Below, one piece after another: positions 17,625 through 25,928 of a stretch of 64,000 nt of DNA. The stretch is from Proteiniphilum sp. X52 (GTDB lineage Bacteria > Bacteroidota > Bacteroidia > Bacteroidales > Dysgonomonadaceae): positions 1-64,000 of the forward strand of contig NZ_RDSD01000012.1 in NCBI RefSeq assembly GCF_003712195.1, in the 5' to 3' direction. Under the pieces are notes generated by a model. That model was not told where the DNA came from. It saw only the letters and a program-made list of their open reading frames with translations, and made no database searches. Both the position numbers and the translations under genes were made by a program. The number at the start of each line of letters is the position of its first letter. Position 1 is the stretch's first letter.

Positions 17625-18500
17625 TTGGAGAATAATTTTTTCTATCAGGTAGCCGGGCATCGTTTCCGGCTATCTTTTTCTGAGGATTTCGGGAAGGATG
17701 CTCTGGGTAATTATACCCCTTTTCTCGTACCGGAAGGGAAGGGCGGTTATCTCTTCCGCCTCTCCGTTGTAGACGATCTTCCTGATAAATACCTTTATGA
17801 ACAGGTAGGGCAATTCGATAACGACATCGCTGCTATTGGCGTTTTCAAGTCAGAAAACGGATATTTTCGTTTCCACATTGGTTATCCGGGAAGCAGAAGT
17901 TATTGCGCGATGGATGTCGATGCTGCTTTTCGGGTGGCACAGGTGAAACTTCCTGCCGGCGATAAGCACCGTTTTTTCTGCCTCAACAACTGCCTGATGC
18001 TGCTTTATGCGTTTTCTACAGCGAACCTTGATACGCTGATGATGCATGCTTCGGTTATTAAAAATGGAGCCGATGGTTTTATGTTTTTGGGTAAAAGCGG
18101 TACCGGAAAGAGCACGCATAGCCGGTTGTGGTTAGATCATGTAGAAGGGAGCGAGTTGTTGAACGACGACAACCCGGTAGTACGCGTGTTCGATGGAAAA
18201 GCCATTGTGTACGGTACGCCGTGGAGTGGTAAAACCCCCTGTTACCGCAATGAAGAGGCTTTGTTGAAAGGGATTGTAAAGTTGCAGCAGGCTCCTCTGA
18301 ATCAAATTAAAACCTTATCTTTGTTGCAGGCTTATGCCATAGTGCTCCCGGCCTGTTCGAGTATGCGGTGGGAAGAGGAGATCGCGTCGGGTATACATCG
18401 CGCGGTGGAGAAACTAATCGGCATGGTACCCTGCTACCGGCTGGAGTGTCTGCCGGATAAGGCCGCGGCAGATTTGTCGGCCTCCACGATAAAGAAATAA
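17625..18500 (+). CDS. HprK-like kinase, lasso-peptide-kinase type
   Basis: A 291-residue protein with an N-terminal non-catalytic region and a C-terminal HPr-kinase/PEPCK-like domain: His141 in MMHASV, P-loop GKSGTGKST at 156-164, and the second metal/nucleotide box LLNDDNPVV at about 178-186. It lacks the N-terminal domain of true HPr kinase. Stand-alone kinases of this kind phosphorylate peptides in some lasso-peptide clusters (known for that family), so phosphorylation of Ser33 or Thr35 of the nearby peptide is a testable idea. No ATG is available; TTG at 17625 is the only reasonable start, since an in-frame TAG lies just upstream. The next gene begins 2 bp after the stop. Confidence 0.75.
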   Translation: MENNFFYQVAGHRFRLSFSEDFGKDALGNYTPFLVPEGKGGYLFRLSVVDDLPDKYLYEQVGQFDNDIAAIGVFKSENGYFRFHIGYPGSRSYCAMDVDAAFRVAQVKLPAGDKHRFFCLNNCLMLLYAFSTANLDTLMMHASVIKNGADGFMFLGKSGTGKSTHSRLWLDHVEGSELLNDDNPVVRVFDGKAIVYGTPWSGKTPCYRNEEALLKGIVKLQQAPLNQIKTLSLLQAYAIVLPACSSMRWEEEIASGIHRAVEKLIGMVPCYRLECLPDKAAADLSASTIKK

Positions 18501-18502
18501 CA

Positions 18503-18943
18503 ATGCGGAGTGTCACACTGTCCAATGAAGTGATGCTTCCGGAAGTGGCAAGGATGCTTTCGGAAGGTAAACAAGTTACCATCAGGGCTAAGGGGAACAG
18601 TATGCTTCCTTTCATCGTGGGTGGAAAGGATAGTGTGGTGCTGGAAGGAAAAGGTCTCTATGGTGTGGGTGATATAGTGTTGGCGGAAATAAGGCCGAAG
18701 CTATTTGTTCTGCACCGTATCCTGAAGATAGATGATGAACAGGTTACCCTGATGGGAGATGGCAATATTTCAGGAATGGAACAGTGCCGCAGGGAAAATA
18801 TTTGCGGTCGGGTCATAACCATTATCCATAAAGGAAGGCAGATTGATTGCGATAGCAAAAAGTCGCACCGCAAAGCCCGCCTGTGGAAAAGTCTCTTGCC
18901 GGTAAGAAGATATTTATTGGGAATATATAGACGAATAATATAA
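18503..18943 (+). CDS. S24/S26-type peptidase (Ser-His signal-peptidase-like)
   Basis: A 146-residue protein. GNSMLPFI at 31-38 places the nucleophile at Ser33, GDIVLAE at 57-63 is the family turn, and HRIL at 71-74 has His where bacterial leader peptidases have Lys, as in archaeal and ER-type signal peptidases. The GDGN box at 85-88 also fits that type. It has no obvious N-terminal membrane anchor, so it may be cytoplasmic or peripheral. In this operon it is the likely leader-removing protease, acting before or during export (inference). It starts 2 bp after the kinase stop and ends 5 bp before the PqqD gene. Confidence 0.8.
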   Translation: MRSVTLSNEVMLPEVARMLSEGKQVTIRAKGNSMLPFIVGGKDSVVLEGKGLYGVGDIVLAEIRPKLFVLHRILKIDDEQVTLMGDGNISGMEQCRRENICGRVITIIHKGRQIDCDSKKSHRKARLWKSLLPVRRYLLGIYRRII

Positions 18944-18948
18944 AGACT

Positions 18949-19218
18949 ATGCGAATAAAACAAGGATTTAAACTCCGTACTGTGGGCAAGGAGTATATTG
19001 TGGCCGGGGAAGGGCTGGCTCAGATAGATTTTAATAAATTGATTTCCCTCAACCGTTCGGCGGCTTATTTATGGCAGGAAGTCGAGGGAAAGGATTTCGA
19101 TGAACAGACCCTCGCGGATTTATTGGTGTCGAAATATGACATTCCAGCCGGACAGGCGTTAGCTGATGCCGCCGATATAGCAACAAACTGGATCGAAGCT
19201 GGCATTGCGGAAAGATGA
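18949..19218 (+). CDS. PqqD-like peptide-recognition protein (RRE domain)
   Basis: An 89-residue protein with the PqqD fold pattern: N-terminal strands, then ISLNRSAAYLWQEVEG at 32-47 (the family LN-x-A-x-x-W signature) and C-terminal helices. PqqD-like proteins bind the leader of a RiPP precursor and deliver it to the modifying enzyme. Its presence is the strongest single sign that this operon handles a ribosomal peptide. The stop codon overlaps the nucleotidyltransferase ATG as ATGA. Confidence 0.85.
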   Translation: MRIKQGFKLRTVGKEYIVAGEGLAQIDFNKLISLNRSAAYLWQEVEGKDFDEQTLADLLVSKYDIPAGQALADAADIATNWIEAGIAER

Positions 19219-20342
19219 GTCGTGCAGAGGAACAATTTTTCGCCCTGTTGCAGTCGGGATTATGGGGTACTCCGGTGGACACTTCCCTGTTCTGCCGCGA
19301 CACGGACTGGCCGGCAATCCTGAAAATAGCCGTTATGCAAACGGTGAGCGGTATTGTTTTCGATGGTATATCGGGTCTCTCTTCTGAACTACAGCCTCCG
19401 GCCACAATCATGCGCCGGCTTTATCAGACGGTTATCCGCATAGAACAAAGCCATGAGTTGTTCAACGAACGGTTGACCCGCATGATAGCTTTGCTGCAAT
19501 CCGGAGATGTCCATCCCATACTGCTCAAAGGGCAGGGAGTGGCACGCAATTATCCGAATCCTGTCCGTCGCCAGTGTGGCGATATAGATTTATACATCGG
19601 GAAGAAAGACTACAAAAGAGCGTGTGAATTGGCTCTTGGGAGGGGAATTGTTTCCAATGGCATATTAGAAAGCCATAAACATTTTCATTTCGACTGGGAT
19701 GGCGTGAAAATTGAACTTCATCGTGTCGTTGAAAAGCTTCCTGATCCATTCAAAAACAAAAGATTTCAGTGCTGGACTCAATATCATTTGCAAAAAAATA
19801 AATTGAATGTCTGGAATTTGAATAATACGGAGGTGCTGCTTCCGCCGGCAAATTTTGATGCCTTATATATCTTTAATCATGCTTTCCATCATTTTATTTC
19901 GGATGGAATAGGGTGTCGTCAATTGTGTGACTGGGTAATGTATCTCCATAGATTTCATGCTCAAATAGACAGGCAGGAGTTAATGAAGGACCTTAACGAT
20001 TTCCGGTTGTTGCGCGCATGGCAGATTTTCGGTTATATAGCCGTACACCAGCTGGGTCTGACAAAAGAAGAATTTCCATTTTATACTGACAAATTCAGGG
20101 AAGCATCTCAAAAAATAATATTGAGAGATATCCTGTTACTGGGTAATTTCGGACATTATGATCCGAAATGGAAGACACGTCCCCCCGGTTATCTATCCGG
20201 GAAACTGCACAACTTCAGGATGAAAAACCGGAGAGCACTGAAACTATTTTCGATCATCGGGGAAAATGTGTCACTCTACTATATTTATTATTTAGTCATT
20301 GGCATGCAGCAAATAGTAAATGACAAATTTAATAGACATTGA
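19215..20342 (+). CDS. Nucleotidyltransferase-family protein (NTP_transf_5-like)
   Basis: A 375-residue protein with a polymerase-beta-like nucleotidyltransferase core: LLKGQGVARNYPNPVRRQCG followed by DIDLYIG, giving the metal-binding pair Asp123 and Asp125. This family recurs with PqqD-like proteins and HprK-like kinases in RiPP clusters, including some lasso clusters. It could transfer a nucleotide or phosphate group to the peptide or act on a phosphorylated intermediate (inference). A 4-bp overlap with the PqqD gene indicates translational coupling; a GTG-started ABC gene follows after 3 bp. Confidence 0.8.
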   Translation: MSRAEEQFFALLQSGLWGTPVDTSLFCRDTDWPAILKIAVMQTVSGIVFDGISGLSSELQPPATIMRRLYQTVIRIEQSHELFNERLTRMIALLQSGDVHPILLKGQGVARNYPNPVRRQCGDIDLYIGKKDYKRACELALGRGIVSNGILESHKHFHFDWDGVKIELHRVVEKLPDPFKNKRFQCWTQYHLQKNKLNVWNLNNTEVLLPPANFDALYIFNHAFHHFISDGIGCRQLCDWVMYLHRFHAQIDRQELMKDLNDFRLLRAWQIFGYIAVHQLGLTKEEFPFYTDKFREASQKIILRDILLLGNFGHYDPKWKTRPPGYLSGKLHNFRMKNRRALKLFSIIGENVSLYYIYYLVIGMQQIVNDKFNRH

Positions 20343-20345
20343 ACC

Positions 20346-21998
20346 GTGATAGTCGACAGTATACGACAGCTCCTGAAATATTTGCAAGGCATACGTTTTC
20401 GCATCGTGCTGAATAGCCTGGCAGGTATCTTGAATGTCTGTGCCGGCCTATTCTTTGTATGGGTCTCAAAACAACTGATCGATATCGCCACCCGTTCCAT
20501 GGAAGGGAACATGACCCACTATATAGTGCTGCTGATAGCGACTATGTGCAGTCAAATTCTCTTGTCGGTATTGAAGAATCGCCTGGAAACCGAGACGGAT
20601 ATATATTTCAAGAACAAATGGCGGCACAATCTTTTTTCCCATCTGATGATCAGCGCGTGGAATGGCAAGGAGAGTTTTCATAGCGGCGATGCTGTCAACC
20701 GTATTGAAGAAGATGTGCGGGTAGTCGCCGAGGGTATATGTAAATCAGTGCCTGCGGTAATTATCACTTCTTTCCAGTTTCTGGGCGCCTTTCTTTTCCT
20801 AAGCAAACTCAATACCCGATTGGCCTGGACGCTTATTTTCATTATGCCCCTATTTTTGGTGTTGAGCAAAGTATATGTAAAACGGATGCGCCGCTTCACA
20901 AAAGAGATACGTAACCTGGACAGCCAGGTGCAATCCCATATTCAGGAGAAATTGCAATATAAGGTCTTGATCCAGACCCTCGCGCAAAACATCCCGGTGG
21001 CCGACAAGCTCGATGCTATTCAATCCATATTGTATAACCGGGTGATGAAGCGCGCAAACTTCACCGTCTTCTCGCGCATGCTGATCATGGCCGGATTTGC
21101 CACAGGTTATCTCATTGCTTTCCTCTGGGGAATAAAGGGTATCTATGAAGGTGCCATCACATTTGGGATGATGACGGCCTTCCTGCAACTGGTCGGACAG
21201 ATCCAGCGTCCGCTGGTGGAGCTCAGCCAGTATATACCTTCTTTGGCACATACGATTACTTCTGCTGAAAGGCTGAACGAACTGGATGACCTGACCACTG
21301 AGGTGCAGGGTGAACAAGAGATGCTCGACGGACAGGTGGGTATACGTCTTGAAAATATTTCGTTTGCTTATCCCGATGGTAAAAGACAGATAATAGAGCA
21401 TTTATCGTATGACTTCACACCCGGTAGCCGCACCGCAATCGTGGGTGAAACGGGGGTAGGTAAAAGCACCCTTATACGGCTGATGCTTGCCTTACTCCAA
21501 CCCCGGGAAGGAAAGGTCTGTTTGTATAATTCCATGCGGGAACGGGAAGCCACTCCGCTCACACGCTGTAACCTGATATATGTCCCCCAGGGAAACACTT
21601 TGCTTAGCGGAACCATACGTGATAATCTGCTGTTGGGTAATCCGGATGCCACAGACCAGGAACTCCGGAAAGTGTTAACGACTGCGGTTGCTGATTTCAT
21701 ATACGACCTGCCTGATGGGTTGGATACCCTTTGCGGGGAGCGTGGAACGGGCTTAAGCGAAGGCCAGGCTCAACGTCTCTGCATAGCACGCGGATTGTTG
21801 CGACCGGGAAATATACTGTTGTTAGACGAATTCAGCTCTTCTCTGGATAGGGAAACTGAACGTCTGCTTATGGAACGCCTTATCTCTCAGGCCGAAGATA
21901 AAACCCTGATATTTATCACACACAGGGAAATCGTGGCACAATATTGCGACCAAACAATCAAGTTGGAGCGGAAAGACAGTGAATCATCCTACGCATAA
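20346..21998 (+). CDS. ABC exporter, fused permease and ATPase
   Basis: A 550-residue half-transporter. The N-terminal six-helix permease occupies about residues 15-300. The ATPase follows: Walker A GETGVGKST at about 366-374, signature LSEGQAQR near 469 and Walker B ILLLDEFSS near 490. There is no N-terminal C39 peptidase domain, so leader removal must be done elsewhere, consistent with the separate S26-type peptidase. It probably exports the mature peptide as a homodimer. GTG start. It closes the operon; the SBF transporter beyond is on the opposite strand. Confidence 0.88.
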   Translation: MIVDSIRQLLKYLQGIRFRIVLNSLAGILNVCAGLFFVWVSKQLIDIATRSMEGNMTHYIVLLIATMCSQILLSVLKNRLETETDIYFKNKWRHNLFSHLMISAWNGKESFHSGDAVNRIEEDVRVVAEGICKSVPAVIITSFQFLGAFLFLSKLNTRLAWTLIFIMPLFLVLSKVYVKRMRRFTKEIRNLDSQVQSHIQEKLQYKVLIQTLAQNIPVADKLDAIQSILYNRVMKRANFTVFSRMLIMAGFATGYLIAFLWGIKGIYEGAITFGMMTAFLQLVGQIQRPLVELSQYIPSLAHTITSAERLNELDDLTTEVQGEQEMLDGQVGIRLENISFAYPDGKRQIIEHLSYDFTPGSRTAIVGETGVGKSTLIRLMLALLQPREGKVCLYNSMREREATPLTRCNLIYVPQGNTLLSGTIRDNLLLGNPDATDQELRKVLTTAVADFIYDLPDGLDTLCGERGTGLSEGQAQRLCIARGLLRPGNILLLDEFSSSLDRETERLLMERLISQAEDKTLIFITHREIVAQYCDQTIKLERKDSESSYA

Positions 21999-22105
21999 CA
22001 TATACCCTTTTCGTACTATCGATACTATTTTTAGTGATTTGTCGGATTGCGACGCACGCCGCGGATAAGTTACCTGTACATTATCGAATTATTTACAGCA
22101 CCACC

Positions 22106-22999
22106 TCAATTTCTGCGTTTTTCCCTCCATATCTGCCAGGAATTGACGAGATTCTGCCAGAGCACATACATCCCGGGGCCGAGTGTGGCAAGCGGGTTCA
22201 GATAAGTTTGTGTAAGCCAGATGGCGAGTACGGTATTTTTTTGTCCCAGTCCCTGTCCTCCGGCTACGGTCTGTCCGAAGCGCCGACCGATTTTTCGTCC
22301 GAGATAGAATTGCAGGAGGCAGATTATCAATGAAACCACACCGATCATTATCTCAAGGCGGTAATGATCATCACCTTGCATCCGCACGTAATAAGTAATA
22401 TTGCCTATTACGATAGTGAGGGCGACTGCCCACAGATAGAAAGAGACGATCTGTGCCGATTGGATTTTTTTGTGTATTCGGGGTGCCGATTTTCTCAGCA
22501 ACAATGCCGCCAGGAACGGTATAACAAGTATAGGCATGACACTGCGGAAGATATGCCAGAAAGAAGCGGCCAATGGAATGGATTCACTGCTTTTCCCTAC
22601 CAGGGAGAGAAACAGCGGGGCGATAAGAGCCACAGTGAGGTTGCTGATAATGGCATACGCCGCGGTCATTGCGATGCTGCCTCCCAACATTCCTGCCACG
22701 ACGGGCGCGGAGGTTGCCGTTGCTGTCAGCATACAGATCATGGCCGCTTGCGCAAGTGTCTCGTTGAACGGCCGGAGGGCAAGGTAGATAAGCGCGCTGC
22801 CTACATATTGGATAGAGAGCAGGATATAATGAAATTTGGTAGGCCTGATATCGCTCCATCTCACCCGGCTATATGTGATGAAGAGCATCATCGCCAACAG
22901 ATAGGGAATAAAGGGGGAAAGTACCGATAATCGCGTGTGAAACGCAATCCCCAGCGCCATCGCGATGGGGAGCAGGTATTTCTCTATATATTTCCGCAT
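22106..22999 (-). CDS. Bile acid:sodium symporter (SBF)-family transporter
   Basis: An integral membrane protein of about 297 residues with 9-10 hydrophobic segments, resembling the BASS/SBF and arsenite-permease fold; the segment TATATSAPVVAGMLGGS is typical of the unwound-helix region. I chose the ATG at 22999 (MRKYIEKYLLP). A longer reading frame begins with TTG at 23038, but that stretch is part of a heptad-like intergenic repeat. The physiological substrate is unknown and need not be a bile acid. It lies convergent to the ABC exporter with a 107-bp gap in which no strong terminator was seen. Confidence 0.8.
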   Translation of the reverse strand: MRKYIEKYLLPIAMALGIAFHTRLSVLSPFIPYLLAMMLFITYSRVRWSDIRPTKFHYILLSIQYVGSALIYLALRPFNETLAQAAMICMLTATATSAPVVAGMLGGSIAMTAAYAIISNLTVALIAPLFLSLVGKSSESIPLAASFWHIFRSVMPILVIPFLAALLLRKSAPRIHKKIQSAQIVSFYLWAVALTIVIGNITYYVRMQGDDHYRLEIMIGVVSLIICLLQFYLGRKIGRRFGQTVAGGQGLGQKNTVLAIWLTQTYLNPLATLGPGMYVLWQNLVNSWQIWREKRRN

Positions 23000-23011
23000 A
23001 TATTCATATAG

Positions 23012-23127
23012 TGTGAATTGACAATCATCAATTATCAATGACCAATTGATTGTTGGATGAATGTGCCGGTTGTTATTTATTTGCAGCTATGGTTGTAAGT
23101 GCCTGATTGGTAATTGGTGATTTGTGA
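23012..23127. repeat. Degenerate heptad tracts in the SBF leader
   Basis: Around 23012-23045 the minus strand has loosely repeated units of the form nnATTGn. Around 23107-23127 the + strand has GGTAATT and GGTGATT. Both lie upstream of the SBF gene start, in the gap before the esterase stop. Copies are few and degenerate. Confidence 0.5.
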
Positions 23128-23139
23128 GGTGATTAGCAA

Positions 23140-24060
23140 TTAATTATAGTAATTGCCCGGTGTGGTGGAAGTGTCCGACTTCCGGAGCATATCTTTGAAG
23201 TGGATATCGGTCATCCATTGTTTTCGGTTGAACACATAATCGGAGATGAACCGGTCGATCTCCGGCAGAAACTCCTGCATGGGATATTCCGACACTTCGT
23301 GTCCGATATCTTCCATACTGTAGAACATGTAAGGATACCGTTCGCGCCTGAATTTCTTCGCCAATGGTTTTGAACCAAACATACCGAGATTGAAAAACCG
23401 TGTCTTGCCATAGGGTACCAACCTATCGGCAGTGCCATGGAAGAAAAGGGTCGGAGCAGGCGGTTGGGTGTAGGACGGTACTCCTTCGGTACTGAAAATA
23501 GCACCGGCAAAGGAGATGACACCTGCATAGCGAAAGTCGTCCGGTAACACATTCGCCGAGGGATGGTTATCCCTGTTCTCATAGTCGGCCTGTAATACGG
23601 TGATGGCGCCCGCGCTTGATCCGCTGATAATGATCAGTGACGGGTCGATATGTAGCTCTGTCGCATTCTCAAGCAGATAGTGGGTGGCCGAATAGAGATC
23701 ATCGACCGCCATGGCAATGGCGTTGCGTAGCGGCTTGGTATTGAATACCCCGGGTGCCTTCTGCTCTTTCATTCCCAGGCGGTAATCAATGGAAACGACG
23801 GTGAATCCCTTTTTAACGAAATAATTGAAAAAGGGATGATAGAGTGCCGCACCCCTTTCACCATTTTTGAATCCGCCACCGAAAACAAACAGCAGACAGG
23901 GTTGCGGTTGCAGGGTCGTGGAGTCGCTTTGATAAATATCCATCCTCAGTTCTTGCCCCGTCTTTTCAGCATAGAGACGTGTCTCTTTCCGCACTGTTTG
24001 CCCGAAAAGGGTCAGTGTCAGGAAAAGGAGGGCATTCAAAAGAAGTAGTTTATTAGTCAT
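23140..24060 (-). CDS. Secreted alpha/beta-hydrolase (esterase/BD-FAE-like)
   Basis: A 306-residue protein with an N-terminal signal peptide ending near FGQ (about residue 21). Alpha/beta-hydrolase hallmarks: oxyanion region FVFGGGFKNGERG, nucleophile elbow SGSSAG near residue 147, FHGTADRLVP supplying the acid, and a catalytic His in DIGHEVSEY. This fits exported carbohydrate or acyl esterases of Bacteroidota. No lipobox, so probably periplasmic or secreted. It is the only hydrolase in this stretch and is not clearly tied to the sugar locus. AATTACC repeats lie 17 bp upstream of its start. Confidence 0.85.
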   Translation of the reverse strand: MTNKLLLLNALLFLTLTLFGQTVRKETRLYAEKTGQELRMDIYQSDSTTLQPQPCLLFVFGGGFKNGERGAALYHPFFNYFVKKGFTVVSIDYRLGMKEQKAPGVFNTKPLRNAIAMAVDDLYSATHYLLENATELHIDPSLIIISGSSAGAITVLQADYENRDNHPSANVLPDDFRYAGVISFAGAIFSTEGVPSYTQPPAPTLFFHGTADRLVPYGKTRFFNLGMFGSKPLAKKFRRERYPYMFYSMEDIGHEVSEYPMQEFLPEIDRFISDYVFNRKQWMTDIHFKDMLRKSDTSTTPGNYYN

Positions 24061-24077
24061 AGAATAGGTGAGTTATA

Positions 24078-24105
24078 AATTACCAATTACCAATTACCAA
24101 TTACT
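24078..24105. repeat. Four AATTACC heptads upstream of the esterase
   Basis: Three perfect AATTACC units and a fourth AATTACT. In the direction of the esterase gene they read GGTAATT and end 17 bp before its start. The word matches the degenerate tract on the far side of the same gene near 23107. Confidence 0.9.
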
Positions 24106-24203
24106 AAGTAGCATATCGTTCAACCCATGAATCAGCACATCAATGAATTTATTGGCATTCCTTTCCGAAAGATTGCGCCCAGTTCCCGAGGATTGGGACA
24201 AAT

Positions 24204-24226
24204 TATCCCGATTTATCGGGGGGATA
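24204..24226 (-). terminator. Weak hairpin after gmk
   Basis: ATCCCGAT at 24205-24212 pairs with ATCGGG at 24215-24220 plus extra G residues, directly after the gmk stop codon. There is no good U tract, so it may be an RNA-protecting or repeat-derived hairpin instead of a true terminator. Confidence 0.3.
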
Positions 24227-24790
24227 TCAGTCCATTAAGAAATCGGTAACCAGTTTCAATACTTCCGCTTTCGCCTGATTGTAATCGCCGTTATAGACCG
24301 TCACGTCGAATTGCGGAGCAAAGCTCATTTCATATTCTGCTTTCGCGAGGCGGGATTCGATCACTGCCGGAGTGTCGGTTCCCCGTTTTTCGAGCCGTTC
24401 ACGCAGCACCTTTACCGATGGCGGCATCACAAAAATGCTCAAGGCTTGGTCGCCGTATATCTTTTTGATGTTTAATCCGCCAATGCAATCCACATCAAAG
24501 ACAACATTCATCCCTTCGGCGAGAATGCGGTCCACTTCGCTTTTCAGTGTGCCGTAGAATTTATCTTTGTACACCTCTTCGTATTCGAGGAACTCGTTGT
24601 CAGCAATACGTCTGCGAAATTCTTCGGGCGTGAGGAAATAGTATTCAACACCGTTTTTTTCTTCCCCGCGTGGTTTACGGCTGGTTGCTGAGATGGAGAA
24701 CCGGATATTCAATCCCTGTTCCAGTAAAAATCTTATTAATGTTGATTTTCCCGCACCCGAAGGCGCTGAGAAAATGATCAGTTTGGCCAT
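24227..24790 (-). CDS. gmk: Guanylate kinase
   Basis: Phosphorylates GMP to GDP with ATP in the cytoplasm. Walker A SAPSGAGKST at the N-terminus, the GMP-binding region SATSRKPRGEEKNGVEYYF, EFLEYEEVYKDKFYGT, and RLAKAEYEM in the lid. I start at MAKLIIF (24790); in-frame ATG codons at 24796 and 24817 give short extensions not usual in the family. It follows yicC by 46 bp, the common yicC-gmk order. The nadD gene that often follows in Bacteroidales is not seen. Confidence 0.95.
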   Translation of the reverse strand: MAKLIIFSAPSGAGKSTLIRFLLEQGLNIRFSISATSRKPRGEEKNGVEYYFLTPEEFRRRIADNEFLEYEEVYKDKFYGTLKSEVDRILAEGMNVVFDVDCIGGLNIKKIYGDQALSIFVMPPSVKVLRERLEKRGTDTPAVIESRLAKAEYEMSFAPQFDVTVYNGDYNQAKAEVLKLVTDFLMD

Positions 24791-24836
24791 CGTCATTCCG
24801 TTTTCCGTCATTGGCATTCAAAGCTTTGCCGGTAAT

Positions 24837-25709
24837 TTATAGTACATTTAAAATTTGCTCTTTGATTTGCTCCAGTTCATCTTTCATTTGTACCACGATC
24901 CGTTGCATTCCCGATTGGTTGGACTTTGAGCCGAGAGTATTGATCTCGCGGCCAATCTCCTGCGCGATAAATCCGAGTTTTTTTCCCTGAGGCTCTTTCT
25001 CTTTCAGCGTGGAGATGAAATAATCGAGATGATGTGCCAGCCGGTTTTTCTCTTCATTCAAGTCCAGTTTCTCGATATAGTAGATCATTTCCTGTTCAAA
25101 CCGATTTTTATCGTACTCGATCCCTTCCAAGCCGTTTAATCCCTCACGGATACGGCTTTTGACCTTTTCCACCCGTTCTTCCTCAAACGGTTCCACGGCT
25201 TCCAGCAGGGTGCGGATATTGCTGATCTTGGTTGCCAATACCCGGGCTAACATTTCCCCTTCCTGCCTGCGGAAAGCAATGGTATCGTCCACAGCCTGGT
25301 CCACGGCTTGTTCAATAACGTTCCACTCCTCGTCGCTCAACTCCTCCTGTTCCTGTCTCATCACATCCGGCAGGCGCAACAGTACCGGAAACCATTCCTG
25401 TGGCGGGGGGATATTCAACTGGTCCGCCAGACCCGAGATTTCCCGGTAATACTGGCCCAGCACGTTATAATCGATCTTCGATGTCACATCTTTGGCTATC
25501 ACCTCCACATTCATGGAGAGGTCCACTTTGCCGCGCACAAGACGGCGGGCTAAAGAGTTCCGCAGGGCAATTTCTTTTTCGCGATAGGCCGAGGGAAGAC
25601 GTGTAAACAAGTCAAATTGCTTGCTGTTTAATGATTTTATCTCAACTGTTATTTTCTTGTTCGGGAGTTCTGCCACGGCTTTGCCATATCCCGTCATTGA
25701 GTATGCCAT
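24837..25709 (-). CDS. yicC: YicC/YloC-family endoribonuclease
   Basis: A 290-residue cytoplasmic protein of the YicC family, members of which cleave structured RNA. The N-terminus MAYSMTGYGKA is diagnostic, and the C-terminal part contains EKLDLNEEKNRLAHHLDYF and KLGFIAQEIGREINTLGSKS, the conserved DUF1732 end. Start chosen at 25709; a GTG extension to 25757 adds residues not found in the family. A TACCTTTG promoter element lies at 25867-25874. Confidence 0.93.
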   Translation of the reverse strand: MAYSMTGYGKAVAELPNKKITVEIKSLNSKQFDLFTRLPSAYREKEIALRNSLARRLVRGKVDLSMNVEVIAKDVTSKIDYNVLGQYYREISGLADQLNIPPPQEWFPVLLRLPDVMRQEQEELSDEEWNVIEQAVDQAVDDTIAFRRQEGEMLARVLATKISNIRTLLEAVEPFEEERVEKVKSRIREGLNGLEGIEYDKNRFEQEMIYYIEKLDLNEEKNRLAHHLDYFISTLKEKEPQGKKLGFIAQEIGREINTLGSKSNQSGMQRIVVQMKDELEQIKEQILNVL

Positions 25710-25866
25710 TTTGTATGCTTTTAATAAAAATGTACTATTCCCGCCATGGCATAACACAAGTAAACCCGGCCACGCTCATTTTGATTAATAACTATTGTCC
25801 GGAGCAATGCTTCAAGCCAGCTTGACATTGCTCTCACTTAACCGTTATTTTAATGAAATAGTTATG

Positions 25867-25874
25867 CAAAGGTA
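25867..25874 (-). promoter_or_regulatory. -7 element for yicC-gmk (TACCTTTG)
   Basis: The reverse strand reads TACCTTTG, a full TAnnTTTG match, about 158 bp upstream of yicC. No matching TTTG was found at the usual -33 distance. Confidence 0.5.
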
Positions 25875-25928
25875 GCGATTTTCGACATATTTCGGTCTCT
25901 TTGCGTGGTGAAAGTTAGAGGGTATCAT

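Noticed and set aside
16305-21998. Canonical lasso-peptide cluster
   Set aside because: Kinase, PqqD-like and nucleotidyltransferase parts fit, but no asparagine-synthetase-like cyclase or transglutaminase-like leader peptidase is encoded here.
24061-24226. Remnant of nadD or another gene after gmk
   Set aside because: Only about 25 codons of open frame are seen on the minus strand, with no recognisable nucleotidyltransferase motif.
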